DNA of 64,000 bases from Lates calcarifer (lineage: Eukaryota > Chordata > Actinopteri > Centropomidae). Positions 12,923-27,924 of this stretch are shown here, in pieces; the first letter of the stretch is position 1; each line of letters starts with the position of its first letter. The notes below the pieces were generated by a model. It was not told where the DNA came from and did not search any database. It saw nothing but the letters and a program-made list of their open reading frames with translations. The translations under genes and the position numbers were made by a program. Location of the stretch: contig NC_066853.1 in NCBI RefSeq assembly GCF_001640805.2, positions 20,731,242-20,795,241 on the forward strand, in the 5' to 3' direction.

Positions 12923-15900
12923 GGATGCAGAGGGACAAATCTGTCTCTATAAACAGCTACTATCTCCCCGGGTAATAAACAGAGGAAAAGATCTTACTCT
13001 GGGGTCTGACAACTATGACAACAGTGTCCATGGGATCTACACCCAGAGGAGAGGCAGCCCCTAAATAGCAGTTTATTCTCACAGGAACGTGGGTGCTGGT
13101 GGGAGGAAAGGAGAACTGGTAGGGGTTAAGGTTTGAGGGTCCCGTAAGCGCCTTAAGTGGCCCCAAGCTAGTATCTATTACAATTCAATGCGTTTTTGAT
13201 AGAGGGCTTCTTTCAACAGTCATTTTGTAAAAACTCTAAATGTCTTTTCTGTCCATATTAAAAATCAAATGGCCAATCTTCTATTGTACTAGCTGGTAAA
13301 AGATTGATTATGACAATATCAATCTTAAATGTAATTTGTCATTCTAAAACAAAGCTTCTAGTTTGACTTACTGTATGCTTACTTTTTCTGCTGACCAGGT
13401 TGCACATTTATTTATAGTTAATTTACTGGTACCAGCTACCTGCTGCTGCCGGAAACAGGGTTAGTAAAACCAAAACAATGAGTTAAAACAGGCTAAAAGG
13501 TTGTATACAGCTTCAGAGTTGGGTGATTATTCTCAGTGGGTTTGTAACTTTGATCGACCCCTTTCACATGATATTGGAGCCCAAACTATTAGTCAATTGA
13601 CTGATTAGTTGATCAACTATTATCAGTCATTTTTGCTTTTCTTTGCTGTATGTCACAGTAAACTGAATATATCTGGGTTTCTAACTTTTGGCCACAGATA
13701 CACACAGGTAATAGCGAATGATTTTGGACAAAGTCATGGAAATACAGAAACACATGAAGCATGCTAGGAAAAGGGGGAGAGCTTCATTTCTCCACAAACC
13801 CCTTAGTGAGCTTGGCTGAAGTGAACTGAAACTTAAGTTCAATCACACTCTATTACTCATCCCACTGCCTCCTTTGTCCACACACACAGACATGCATATA
13901 GAGTAAAGCAGGGGCAAGACTGCTGACTCCAATTAAGAAAGGTGTGACTAAAGTCACAAATCACACACACTGGTGTAAAACTGACACAGTGGACAGGAAG
14001 AAATATCATCCTCCCATTCTGTGAATGCGCACATGCACATGTACACACACACACACACACATACATACATACACACATATTGTCCTGTATCACATGGTAA
14101 CCCGATTCTTCTTATTGGTTAAATGGGAGGTTAGGGAGGTGTTAGGTTTTCAAGGGTAGCTTGGTACAGGGTCTGTTTTAGATTAGTCAGCCATGATCTG
14201 TGGCCTCCTGTGTCAGTGGGGCTCTCAGCTGTATTGATGGCCGTACAAGGGTTATGACAGCAGAGAGAAAGGCTCGGCATTCGTTCCTCCTTGCCTCCTC
14301 TCAGAGGGACATTAGGTCAGCATGCCCCCACCCCTCCTTTCTCTCCCCACTGTCTCTGAATTCCCCAATGAACAACACATTCCTCCTTTCCAGTCCCTCT
14401 GTTTATGACACACCATCCTTTGAAGCAGCATGGTGAGTGTTTGTGTGCGTGTACGTGCATGGGTGCGCGAATGTGTGTGTGTGTATGTGTTTGTGTGTTA
14501 GCCTTGAGCAACTGAGCTTTGGTGAATACATAAATGTTTCAGTATGACACCATCAATTGCGTAAGTGTGTGTTCGAAATGTGTTGTGATCATTCTGCAAA
14601 TCGAACACACCTGAGCAGGTATGATAAAGGCATACATCTGTGTGACAGCTGTTTTTTTTTTTTACACCTCTGCACCAAAGTAGGGAATCTAGGCCAATCA
14701 AATTACACAGAGACAGGGTGAGTGCATGAGAGTGCTGGGTGGAGGAGAAAGCTATGAGTCATCACAGAACTTGGGATGCGCTGGGTTTAACAGGCAGAGA
14801 TTGAAAGGGGCTAGACTGGGTGTTGAGACAAAGAAAAACAAACGAGTTGCTTTTCTAATTAAAGCAGCCCTGAAGGAGAGGGTGGGGGTGTTAGGGAGTT
14901 GGGGGGTGGCGGAGGTCAAAGCCAGCTGAGTCATTCCTTTACACCCATTTCCTGCGATCGGGGCACTTTGGGAGCGGGCAGCAGGGTGAAATTATGTGTT
15001 TGGTTTATGCAATGCTTCCTCATTTCTCCTCTCATTCAGTGCACTCTCACACGCAATCGCATTATACATGGACACCCTCGAGAACATTTTTAAACACACT
15101 CAGAAATAGAAGTCCGGTTTATATATGCACACGTGCTAACGCATATACATGAGCTCATACCTATACAGGCAGTCGTGTACACAATCTGATCTTTTGCCAT
15201 AGTCTATGCTAAGAGAGAACATTGCCTTTCTTAAACCAGACAGCCAATCATATTTTTAAGTTTTCCTACTACTTCTTCACTTCATGTAATATGTCCTTTC
15301 ATGTTTTAAAATATTGTAATATTTTGAGGTACCTGCATTTTACTTGAGTATTCTAATTACACATATGCCTCATTAAACATCTACTCCACAACATTTCAGA
15401 GAGCAAAATAGTACTGTCTATTCAATACTCAATCTTTGCACCTTTCACCTATATTGAACTATAGTATAACAGTATATAGGTGAAATTATCTCCATCTTAA
15501 CCAGCTACATTAAAATGCTTTAATTAATGCTGATTTTAATCACGCTCATTTTCCATATGTCTTTTAATCTCTTCCCTCCTCCGTTTCTAGGCAACAAACA
15601 AATGAATTAGACATGACAACAGCTTTGGCATACACACTCACACATACATATAAACACATGTGTGCAACATACAAAATACAAAAAAGGGACAGTGGTGGGC
15701 AGGTATAACAGAACCCAGACTTCAAAACTGGGCAGTAATTCAATCCAGTCTATCTTAGAATCGGTACCACAGTCTGGCTGTCTGGCAGCGCTGAATCACA
15801 AAGGCTAATGTTAAATACACTGGAACGTCTGAGAGCTCTACATAGAACATGCTTTCCCTAGTGGCATCTGAGCAATCGTTGACAAAGATCATTTTCATGA

Positions 15901-18900
15901 TCAATTTTTGGACCACAGCGATGATAAAAGAGGGAGATCAAAAAGTCTACTGGATTCCACTGAGGTCCAGTGAGAGTGTGGAAGATGGTATCTGTGGTTG
16001 GTCTTTGGTTCACACCACCTGATGAACACATGTAAGCGCACTGCAGAGTGTGGTCCTCATTTTCTTTTAGATATGCCTGCTGGTCTCTGCACTGGAAAAA
16101 GGTGCAAAGAGGCTGATTGCTCTAGAGAATACCTGGCTCTGATACTGTCTCTCGTGCCCGGCCACCCAAGTGTAAAGGATGTGAACTAATACTTTACAGT
16201 AAGGAATTTTACTCCCTAGAGATGAAAAAAAAAAAAGACTCAGGGATGAGTCTGGAAGGCACCCAAAGGTCTGTCAGTAGTTAATGCTAACTGACAGGAA
16301 AGTCCAACACTAAGAGCAACAGGAAGAGGAAACTCTCCCCCACAACATCCTGGATGGCCTGCCTATGTGTGACTGGATATTTTCAGACACTGTGCAGGGT
16401 TTCTGTCTGTATTTGTGCTTCACAGCTGGTATTGGCATGGCAAAGTTTTAGTGTCTCATTAGTAACTTAAAAAGCATCTGTGTTCCAGCTTGTGTGTGTC
16501 CACTATTATGTAGTGGTTGGGAAAGTAATGTTGTTATACTGACAGATATTTACAGTTTGTCTTGAATGTTTGTGACAGGGGTGTCTGTCTGCTGCTTTGC
16601 TTGTTTGTTATTGTTGTCTCGCCACATCAGATCTCAGCTATTCACACCACTTGAGACAATTCAGTCCCATTAGACAAGAGGCTGGGTTGGTTTTCTCAAC
16701 AACCCGTCTCTCTTTCCACCTTGTTTGCAGAGTCCTATTTACGTCTGCCTTTCCTTTAAAGTCCCATAGTCATCTAATGGTCAGAGAGTGTGTGCACCCA
16801 GACATCCTGAGTCACTTATGATGCGGGTTCCTTTCTGTGGGAAAGCTTGACCATGTGTGCTGTGCCCGATCGTTCATTGCTCATAAACAGTAGGAGCACA
16901 GCCTGTGATGTAAAATAAACTAGCCGCCACAACATGTCGTCGCTACCGTTAACTAGCGTGAAAACAACAACCGCACTGACAGATGAAAGAGCTGCAGCGA
17001 GTCACACAACTGCTCTGCTTGAGTGCCACTGTCGCTTTGATAGATAATCCCAGGGCTCCTACTTGTTTTATGAGCTCAAGTGCTAGAGGGTTGCTGTCTT
17101 GCTCATCATTACGACTGTGCGATGTGGGTGTGATGATATCACAAAACTGGTGTTACCTCCAGGTGACATGAGCAAACAAATGCCGCAATGTCTGACACCA
17201 AGTGAGCTGTTGGTGTCCTCCACAGCCTGAAATAAGCACTGAAAAGGAGTTGTTGAGAAAAAAAAAAGGTACACAGTGAATGGGCAAGATCACATGTGCA
17301 GTTAAATGGAAGTTTTTGTCACTCTTGGTGGTTCAGTAGGCTGGCTGATGTCATAGGGTGATGCAGAGCAGTGTTTTGGGTGGTCACTGTCTATAAATAT
17401 CATACCCAGGGTGTTCCTCCTCTCTCGTTCGTCACACTCACATACAGGACGTAGCAACCTTTTCACCTCGAAGATTTACAGCCCCTTGATTCGGTGTGTC
17501 TATTTCACATCCTCCACCATCTGCTCTGTTCTATCTAATTGCATTCCTCCCTGCAAGTTTCTATCTTTCTCTCCGAGGCACACAGACATGGGTCTATTTG
17601 CTTGAATTTCTCATTTCCTGTTTGGGGTGTGTATCCGATCCCTTGTTCTCGTGCCCAGCACACATCAAACAACTCACGCTGCTCAAAATGACAAATAAGA
17701 GACAGAAGGAAGAATGCACAGAAAGCATATAAATGAGGGAACGATAGCAAAAGTAGATGCGAACGGGAGAGGGAGGTGTGTGTGCGTGTGTGTGGAGAGA
17801 ATCAGACTGAGCATGTGAGGACAGTGGAAGGGAAAATCCTGACTGATGACACAGGCACAGTGAAAACCAAAGGAAAAAGGAGTAGGAAATACAAAGTGGT
17901 TAATTATAATAATATCCACAGATATGGCCAAATAAGGCCAGACTCGTGCCAAACGCTGAGTTCACACTGAAAGATCGTTTTTCATCCTAATCTAATTTTT
18001 TAAGGAATCTGGGCTGCTTTCACTTCCCATAGCAATTAGTTTTTATTTATTCTAATTATCTGTTTAGTCGGTCATTTTCTAAATTTCCCTTAACAAGGCT
18101 GTGGTGCCAGTTGCTCAGGAGGGGGCTGCTGGGTATGTGCCATTAAAAAAAAAAAAAAACAAAAAAAAAAAAACAGCCTCCCTTAGTCTGCCTCACGTTT
18201 CCACCATCAAGAATTGATTCCATTCACGCTGTGTGTGGGCTTACACTCAGGTATGAAGCCGTGGTTTCAGTGGCTAATGCAACTATCCTTATTGTATTAG
18301 TTCATGAGATGAAACTTCCTGTTTGATAGGAAAATTTTCTAAAAATAAGCCACATGCCAGCGCGTACTCACAGTATGCTCTGTTCTACAAGCAAATATCA
18401 AATGAAACCAAACACAGCTGGTTTGTTATCAAAGCAGTGCTGTAATAAAATAGAATAAATAATGAGGGATGGGAGAGTCATTTGAGACAGTCCATTAAAA
18501 TGCTCCCTTTTGTTTTATTTTCAATTGCCAAGATATTTTAATGGATGAAAAAAAAAGGAGTAAAGTATCATTCTTTCCTTTGTTATGGATGACTACGGAT
18601 GAATACCAACAAAACTTCTATCTTATCCTTATAACCAAGCATAGAAAACAACTGAACTGTTTATTATTAGTAATACTTAATAAACGGAAAAGGTGGAAAA
18701 GAGTTTTAAGAAACATTCAAAGCAGAAAAACAGATGTCTTGTTTATCTGGACTTCGATTCTTATAAAAATTCATACCTGCTCACCAGGACTTTCACTGTG
18801 ACTGTTTTCATTGCAGGCACTGAAGGTAACAACCTTACTTTAAACTTAAAACAGTCCCACAAGAAATGTAAACAGACGCTCGACAAAATATAAACACAAT

Positions 18901-21249
18901 TGCTTTCTATACCCTCCTCCAGGCCCCACCCCTAACCACCCTGGTTACAAGTCCAACAAACACAGGAGAAAACAGAGGGGGTTTTAATGTGGGAAGGTAA
19001 AGCCAGCAGCAGACTTTTTAAGCAGGTATGCATCACGTTTTCTTTTTCCACTTACATGAAATTTCCAACTCCTCACTCCCCTGTAGCGCAAATAACTTTA
19101 GTGAACATGTGATGTGTCATTTCAGGATGTCGATTTAGACACTGGATGATGGCTACACTGATCAACAGGAGGTTCCACTAGAATGTGGAGGAGAGTCTTT
19201 GTAATGCTGCCGTATAATGTGAGCAATCCCTGAAATTCATAGATGACTCACAGACTATCAGCCAAAAAAAAGAAAGAAAAAAAATGCCAGCTTTCAGTTG
19301 AACTAAATATCTAAGCCAAGATAGAGCGAAATACGAAAAAGGAGGAAGGGTGGAGCTCAAGAGGATTCGTTTTTTTTTTCTCAATTTATCTTTAATTTTG
19401 CTTGAAGTCCTTTGCCCTGCCCACTAGAAAAACATGTGGTTCAAATAAGTGCGACCCCCCACAGACCCCCTGAAGTCAAGCTCTCATTAGTGAATTATTT
19501 GGACAGAGTGGAACAGAGGAGTGGAAACGAGACTCTGTTGCAAAATACTGGCTGAGTCTGACATGACGGTTTAAGGGGTGGAGTAAAAGACTAAAAGGGG
19601 GTGTTCAAAACACTATGCAATAGTCTTACATGCTACAGGATAATAAATAGTAAGAAGGTCTGGATCAGGCCTATGTAACATATACTCCACTCACTCTGAG
19701 GCCTCATCATTCATTGGCTCACGGCCCTGGAATGTCACTCACATTCTCCCTGACCTTCATCTGTCTCTTTCTCTGGTTGCTCGTATATCTCTGCACTCCT
19801 CCATTTGTGTTTGTTTTAACTTTCTCAGGACCCCTCCAAGGCCCACGCTCATGCATCGTACACCCAAGAGGACAGCAATTTCCCTCCTCCGTCCTCCTAG
19901 CGAGCCAGATTTTCTCTACCTCTCTCCCTCCCACACTGTCTCTCCCACTCACTGTCTGCGTTTACTCTCATGTGGGGCTGAGGCTGTAACGTCAGCTCGT
20001 TCTCACTCAATCTCAGTGTTTTTTTTCCCCCTTACATTTTACTAGTAAAACCATCACAGAGCTAGACGTGTTATGGCTCAGACAAAGAGACGAGTCATAG
20101 GTAATCTTGCTTAGAGAAAGTGAACTCACACTCTGGGGTTAGTAAGTGTTCGATAGGGGTCGCGTTGAGTCACCCAACTATTTGGCCTCTTACTCTTCAC
20201 TGCGGGATGTCGCTTGTGAGTCAGGGCAGCAGACTGGACTGAGCTGTATCCTCAGTGTCACATGCTTTTCTTGAACGTCTCTTATTCTGTTGAACTTCTA
20301 ACCCTAACCATCTAAAACCCAAACACACCAAACCACAAACCAGTATCTCAAGGGGTTGACTTTTCTTCGCTGGTGTAAAAGACAGATGTCCCTTCACTGC
20401 CCCACAGCACTCTCTGACTACAGACAATGTCGAACCTCTGGAAAAGGAAAGGTGTTTCAGCTTGGATGTGTTTTTGCTTAAGGTTGCGTGATGTTTTTCC
20501 AAACCAGTTATGTGAGGCTGGGGTGCGTCAGATGCCATGTGGGAAGTGAGTAAAGTTGTGGAGATGTGCACCTGTGCCGTATTTGTCCCTTCACTGCGGT
20601 GCCTGAGGTTTGATGGAGGCCAACATTGCTGTGCTCAGAAGGCAGGAAACTTGCCTAGAGGCATCTGGAAGAAGGCCAAAAGGAATCATGAGTGGGGCTG
20701 TACTTTTCTGTTACATGAGCCTACATTTTAATTAATTGGAAATTTGTTGTCGTTTTGTCAAGAGAGGTAGAGGCTTGAACACAGGCTATTTCTAAAAATT
20801 AATGTCATAATTCTAGATAAGCCAGGGGAGCTTTGGCTTTGACATGAATCACTTATCTAATCTTTAACTAATGATTCAGTTGTATCCCATTACTCACCAT
20901 CTGCACATATTTCTGGTTAACCTCATGGACGTAGTTCCCTCTATCAGCAGCCTTATTGTAGGCTACAAACCCAACCGGTTATGCTACCCCTTTTCATGAG
21001 TATTTCATGAGTATTTACGTGAAGAGATACTGACCCCTGCTGGTTAATAAACTAAAAGAACTCAAATGGAAATACTCCTACTTGATATTTGTCCAATTTT
21101 AGTTTTGAATTGATATCGTCACGATATTTTCACGTCATGAAAATTAGACAGGGAAACACATTAGCCACTGTCAATGTGGAAAACCCATTTTAAGGCATAT
21201 AAACCTCAATACAAGATGTAGCCTACCTAAGGCTGCAGTTTAACCTGGT

Positions 21250-21258
21250 GTATTATTA

Positions 21259-21294
<36 letters not shown>
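21250..21294. repeat. (ATT)n trinucleotide microsatellite
   Basis: Around fourteen ATT units with one interruption, about 280 bases upstream of the ppp5c start codon. Confidence 0.95.
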
Positions 21295-21298
<4 letters not shown>

Positions 21299-21571
21299 TA
21301 TAGTTTTGCATTAGTTAGATTATTAATTAAGAAAGACTCAATTCAATTATTTATTTTTCTTTTTGTATTGAAGTTTCCTTGTCTTTACTACAAAATAAAT
21401 TCATTTTTCTTTTAAGTAATAAAATTTAACAACACTCAAACAATTTCATTTATCTACATTCTTCTTCCGACGTAAGAGGGGTTTGTACGTTTCCATGTAC
21501 ATCCTGCAGTAACATTTCATGCTTTAAAGTTAACTTTGAAAAAAAAGTCTTTGCGACCTTTGCGACCGTCA

Positions 21572-24500
21572 ATGGCGCACGTATCTGAAAACGGCAGCGA
21601 GAAGAAGATGGCGGAGGGAGGTAATGATGCAGAGCTACTCAAGGAGAAGGCGAATAAGTACTTCAAAGGTAATTTGGCAGACCTGTCAAGTCATTGACTT
21701 TTGTCAGCTGTTTGTAACAGCCAAAGATGTGGCCACTAATTACAGGACACGAATGTGTTGCGACACGGTCCTACCGGAGCCGGTCGCTAAGTTGGGCTAA
21801 GCTAACATCGCCCAGAAAGCATGCTAGCTGAAAACCCCATTCATTGGATTAGCTAATTCAGCTAACGCTAATGCATCGATGTTAACTTACGCCGTCACCC
21901 GTGTCTTGAATATGTGCACTTGCTCAGATTTGGTACCTTTTCTGGTGTGTTAAGCTATGACCCATGTGTTCTCTTTCAGTCGCATTAACAGGTTATTGTG
22001 TAATTTTATGAGAGGTTCAGCTACAACAACTAGAATTTTCTGTCAGCCAGCGACGCATGTGAGCACCAGCAAGGCATTTACTGGGCAATGTTGTAATGCT
22101 TTTTATCTTGCTTTTTCAACGCGGTTACATTTTAACTTAGCTGTGCCCGCTCATACCACACAGTAGCTAATTTTGTAAGAGGTTAACTAAATACTAATAG
22201 TCACGTTGTACTCCCTTTTGGTCCAAAAGATAATTTAGTTTGACTGAAAATCATCGACAACGAAAGTGAAATTCTGTGCCTTTGGTGATCTGTAACTTAA
22301 ATTAAGTGTATTTCAGCAGTCTACTCTGTAGACTTTTACAAGGATTATGTTATAGATTGTACCTATTTGATATGCTTCCTGAAGTTTGGGGGATGTAGAG
22401 GCCTGGCGATTACCAGGGCTGACACCGTGATGAGTCAGAGCAGATGTAATGCATAGGCTGTCTGTTGTAAGATGGGAAGGATTTTTGCCGCCATCACCTA
22501 TCCTAATATTAAATCTCTTTTTTTCCCAAGTCATCATATTAGACCAGATATTGTCAAATATTATATAAAATGGAAAACTTGACCTAGTTTGTTGTCTGTT
22601 GGAAAAGGCAAGTACAAGTTTTGAACATAAAAGTTATCGAAACAAGATTCATTCAAATTTTTTGCAACAGAATTAGATCAAAGTACACCCGATTGGATAG
22701 AAACATTGCAAACATGAATACTTCACTGATATAAGTGCCTTATCACACTAGCTGTGATAATAAGAATAGCATGTACACATGTGTTGCCTGCAATGTGTTT
22801 GATTTTTATTTTTTTTAATAGGAACTTTGTGGAACCCGCAAACTCAGTGTTAGTCCACTTGAAGATGTGACATTTGTTTTTCAGAGAAAGACTATGAAAA
22901 TGCTATCAAGTACTACACAGAGGCCTTGGAGCTCAATCCATCCAATGCCATCTACTACAGCAACCGAAGCCTGGCATACCTACGCACAGAGTGCTATGGC
23001 TATGCCCTGGCTGATGCTACGAAGGCCTTGGAGGTAGACAAAAACTACATTAAGGGATACTACCGCCGTGCCACCTCCAACATGGCACTGGGCAAGTTTA
23101 AAGCTGCACTTAAGGACTATGAGACGGTAAGAAATATTGCATCTTTGGCTGTTTGTAGCAACACACTTAAAGCTGCCATGCAGTCTGAACTGAGAACATA
23201 CCCTGATTTTCTCAAAAGAGAGAGCTCACCAGTTCCATCTGTTGATCTGTCACCATGAGTTAGGCTCTTCATGTTGCCTTAACAGCCCAAAATAGGGATT
23301 ATCCTCTAATCCTGTCATGATGCCAATTAGATCCACTATAAAGGCACTCATACCACAGCTAATTTGGTGTCTATTGTTGTTCGTGCTATTCTCATAACAA
23401 GCAGTGTGAATATACCAGGACTGTGACAACAAAGGCCTCTAAACCTCAGCCATAGTCAAGCAATTTATTGCACTAACTAGACTAAGCGCCATGACAACAG
23501 AAAATGACAGTTAATCCTCATGAAGCTGTGAGAGGCTGGAGCTAGATTCACATATATTTATAGATTCATACTGAAACTATACTGTAAATGCCATATAGAT
23601 TGCCCATACATTCTGAATAGGGAAGCTTGGTTTAATTGCACAGTAAAATATTTTCATCCAGAAGAAATAAGATCTTTGATGAACTCTGATTACATTCTGT
23701 TCTCTGCAGCCACTCTGAGTGAATGTCTTTATGTCTGCCTTAATGCCTGTTTATGATTAACCCTGTGTGTATGTTTTTTCTTCCTTCTAATGATAGGTGG
23801 TAAGGGTTCGACCAAATGACAAGGATGCAAGAATGAAGTATCAGGAATGTAACAAGATTGTGAAACAGAAAGCCTTTGAAAGAGCTATTGCCAGTGATGA
23901 GACAAAAAAATCTGTTGTTGACTCTCTGGACATTGAGAACATGAGTAAGTTCCCTTTCAATAATTGGCCAAATATATAAAAAATATATAAAAAATGTGAT
24001 CCTGTAATCATAAACATGATGTCTTCTGTAAGACAGGAGCTTAGGATAAGAAAATGCACTAGTGATGCACTGATGTGAACCCTTTGATTCTCCTTTGACT
24101 GTTCATCTGAATTTAAGATGATCTTGTATTACAGCGATTGAGGATGACTATGTAGGCCCCAAACTTGAAGATAGCAAGGTCACATTGACGTTCATGAAGG
24201 AGATGATGGACTGGTTCAAAGACCAGAAGAAACTGCACAGAAAGTGTGCTTATCAGGTAAACATGTTTTTGTAGGTGAAATATAGTACACTCACTAAGGG
24301 GAAACTTACCTGTGCCTGTAATTAAACTTTTTTGTATTTTTTCAGATTTTGGTGCAAGTTAAAGATGTTCTATCAAAACTACCAAGTCTTGTTGAAATCA
24401 CATTAAAAGAGGTGAGGACTATGCATATAATCACTAGTGAAATAAATGTAAGTTTATATTAGTTCATGAACATAGTAAAATAAACATCAATAAAATAGAA

Positions 24501-27500
24501 TGCCATTCTTTGATTACCGACACTATGATCAGCACAACTGCAAAAATATTCCGTAATATTCCTGTGACCCTGCAAAACAAAAATGTTATGTTTCGTCCAT
24601 CATCATCTTCTGTTTTGACTTTAAGGTGCTTTGTTTCTCTTTGCCACAGACAGAAAAAATAACTATTTGTGGTGACACCCATGGGCAATACTACGATCTC
24701 CTCAACATCTTCAAGTTGAATGGCTTACCCTCAGAGACCAACCCCTATGTATCCTTTTTTTTGCAGACAGTCACACACAAGGTTTTGATTTTGCATGCAA
24801 TGTAGTTATCCTACTTGTCTCTGTCTGAAATGACAACAACAGCCAAAAGCCTCAAATCCAGCAACTTGTGCGTCATAGTGCTTAACCACAGAATTCAGCT
24901 GTTCAATGGTGACTTTGTGGATCGCGGCTCTTTCTCTGTTGAGGTCATTCTTACCCTCTTTGGCTTCAAGCTGCTCTACCCCGACAACTTCCACTTGCTT
25001 AGAGGTGAGAACACTGCAGTGTGTGCATGTGTAGTATCTGCAGAATACTGTATGCGTTGCTGTAACATGTCATATACTACATGTGTGTTGTCATTTACTT
25101 CCTTCTGTAAGATTACAGACTTTGTATTCTCTTATGAAGTTATTTAAACAGGATTATACACTATGCAATAATCAAGCTTATACCTGCAGGTAACCATGAG
25201 ACAGACAACATGAACCAGATGTATGGATTTGAAGGGGAGGTCAAGGCCAAGTACACAGCCCAGATGTTCCAGCTGTTCAGCGAGGTCTTCCAGTGGCTTC
25301 CTCTTGCACAGTGTATCAACAGCAAAGTACTGGTAAGCAATGGCAGTGTCAGCTGAGAGCAGTCAAAGGGCTGTGTAACTAATTTTGTTGTTGTTCACCA
25401 GGGCCCTGCTTTTCATACGTTATCCGTATGAGACTGACGATTTAACCGTCTGGATTTTGGGATTCTTTGAATCTGGCTTAAAATAAGTCTATTATCATAG
25501 CTACAAGTTCTTAAGACCAAACTTGCATCCCAAATGTGATTTTAATTTCAGATACAAATGGCTTTCATAGATGTATAATGAAAACGCGTTCATATAGTTA
25601 TGATTTTAGATGAGCGTGCCGGTTGTTGAGTAGTCATTGTGTTATGTTGCTGTAAATTTCACAGTTTAATTACCTAAGCTTACACATGATAAAATGTAAA
25701 GCAAAATAAAAGTTTGTACATAAAAAGAGAACCAGTCTGGATTTTGAGACACTGCAAGCAAAAAGACATGAACTTATTCAAAAAAAAAAAAAATAAAAAA
25801 ATCAGACTATTTAAAGACACAGGAACCAGAACATATGACATTTAATTTGATGTCAAAGTGAGAATTTGTCATTTCAGCACTAAAACTTATGAAATTGAGA
25901 ATCCAACCCTGCAAGTTCAAGAGTAATGCCAAACTGTAGATCAGTTAAAAAGGCTTGGAGTTCATTAAAAACCAACATTCATCTCTGACATTCAGCAATG
26001 AAAGTTTGAAAATATCAAGAATTCTAAACTGTTCTGCATGTTTGTTAGTTTGACAGCACCTATTGTATTGGATTATGAGGAATATACACTGTTTGGCTGT
26101 GTTTCAGTTCAGTGAGTGGGACTGTACAATTGGTCAAATGAGTGATAGTCTTTGTTTTCTGTACATGAAAACTGCTTAACCACTCGGACTTGGAGCCCAA
26201 CTGAATTGTTGCTTTTGGCTGCAGAGGGCCCTGTTGCTCAGCAAAAGTTTATTATGTTTAACTGCAGAAGTCAGTTTTTTAAGGGATTTTAGAAAGGTTT
26301 CTCATAGTGGATTATCACGTAAAAGTCTCTTACATGTTTATTGGGCAGAATCTCTTACACTGGTAATATCTAAAATAACTGATTAGAAATATGGAACAGT
26401 GGAAACATTTGTTTGACCACAAGGTAACTTAATCTGGTGTTAACAAATCAAAGCAAAATTAGCTGGATGAGAATAAACAAGATTATTTTAGCCTGATTAC
26501 AGCATGATAGCCTGAATTGGTTAAGCAACATTCGAAGAACATGACCTCGGCCCAGTCTTATTTATATACAAATTCTGTAGCTAGTTGGGTCCGTGGTTTG
26601 GTGTAGTAATGATACTAGACTGATAAGTATTATCTTTGCACGCCTGGAGAAATTATGGGCAAAAGGAAAAGAGATGGAAATAATAGACGCGCACACGCTC
26701 TCCTTATTTAAAATCAGTGTGTTTAAGTGTATGTTGATCTTTACCAGGCAGTGCAAATTGTGATTGATCATTTAAATACTTAAATGTTGTGACTGTCATT
26801 GAAGACTGTGTGTGCGTACTACTTTTTGTATGATGGACAAACAGGCATAATTTACCTGAATCTTACTGATGACTACTGTTGTTATTCATAATTTTTGCAA
26901 TCCTCAGTGGTTTTATGTACTGTTGGACAGTCCTGATAAGCTTCTCTATCTCAGGTGATGCACGGCGGACTGTTCAGTGAAGATGGTGTCACATTGGAGG
27001 ACCTCAGGAAGATTGACAGGAACAGACAGCCTCCAGACTCAGGTAGTGTCTGACTCCAAATGCACCATCAGTATATAACTGACTCTAAGAAATCATCTCT
27101 GGAAAGGAAAATGGAAACATTTAAACACCTTCCTTTTCCACAGGTCCCATGTGTGACCTCCTCTGGTCAGATCCACAGCCCCAGGTCAGTTCCCACCTAC
27201 CAATACCTCATTTGGTCAGAGAGTCTGCTGGTTTATGTCACAGCAATATTGAGTCCACTTGTATCTTGGATTAAGAATTAGTTTGACCACTTGTCTCTCT
27301 CTCTCTCTCTGTCCTCCTCATGCAGAATGGCCGGTCGATCAGCAAACGAGGCGTGAGTTGTCAGTTCGGGCCAGATGTGACAGAGCGCTTCCTGGAACAG
27401 AACAAGCTGGACTTCATCGTGCGTAGTCATGAGGTCAAAGCTGAGGGCTACGAGGTCACTCACTCAGGGAAGTGCATCACCGTGTTCTCAGCACCCAACT

Positions 27501-27924
27501 ACTGGTACGTAATTGTGCCTTTTTACCTTAAAGTGTTGAGTCTGCTGTTAACTTCAGCTGTTGAGTGTTGTACTCTGCCTTCCTCCAGTGATCAGATGGG
27601 AAACAAAGGAGCGTATATCCACCTCAGGGGATCAGACCTCAAGCCAGAATTCCACCAGTTCACTGCTGTGGTCAGTATCCTGTAGTCTAAAGTGTAACAA
27701 CTGTCAACCACTTGTTTTGGAATTGGGCTTTCTAATTTAAAGAATCTTTTTATACTAAGATGGTTCCTCTTTTCATGATTTTTGTCATCTTTATCAAAAC
27801 CTTTTAAAATGCATGTTGAAGTGTGATCTAATGTTTCGCTTTGTTTCATTCTCCTTTACAGCCTCATCCGAATGTCAAGCCCATGGCATATGCCAACACG
27901 CTAATGCAGTTGGGAATGATGTAG
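21572..27924 (+). CDS. ppp5c: Serine/threonine-protein phosphatase 5 (13 exons)
   Basis: Single-chain PPP-family phosphatase whose TPR domain binds Hsp90 and autoinhibits the catalytic domain; it acts on steroid-receptor and stress-signalling partners. Exons: 21572-21668, 22885-23126, 23797-23944, 24135-24256, 24346-24411, 24650-24748, 24899-25004, 25190-25332, 26955-27042, 27144-27184, 27326-27504, 27589-27670, 27862-27924. They sum to 1476 bases, 491 residues (human 499), with all phases consistent. TPR repeats cover about residues 25-140 ([37 protein letters not shown]). Catalytic metal-binding motifs are all present: GDTHG (233-237), GDFVDRG (262-268), GNHE (294-297, split by intron 7), MHGG and SAPNYC. 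The C-terminus ends [13 protein letters not shown], matching the family's autoinhibitory tail. A second in-frame Met at codon 13 is possible; the first ATG is used. No defects were seen. Confidence 0.96.

Larger units (their letters stand above)
9246..21571. other. Gene-poor interval between tgfb1 and ppp5c
   Basis: About 12 kb with no exon that could be supported on either strand. Open frames in it are short, use rare codons and show no domain. It contains a (CT)n(GT)n tract, an (ATT)n tract and many short CA/TG runs. It may hold regulatory elements of tgfb1 or ppp5c, but none can be picked from one sequence. Confidence 0.6.
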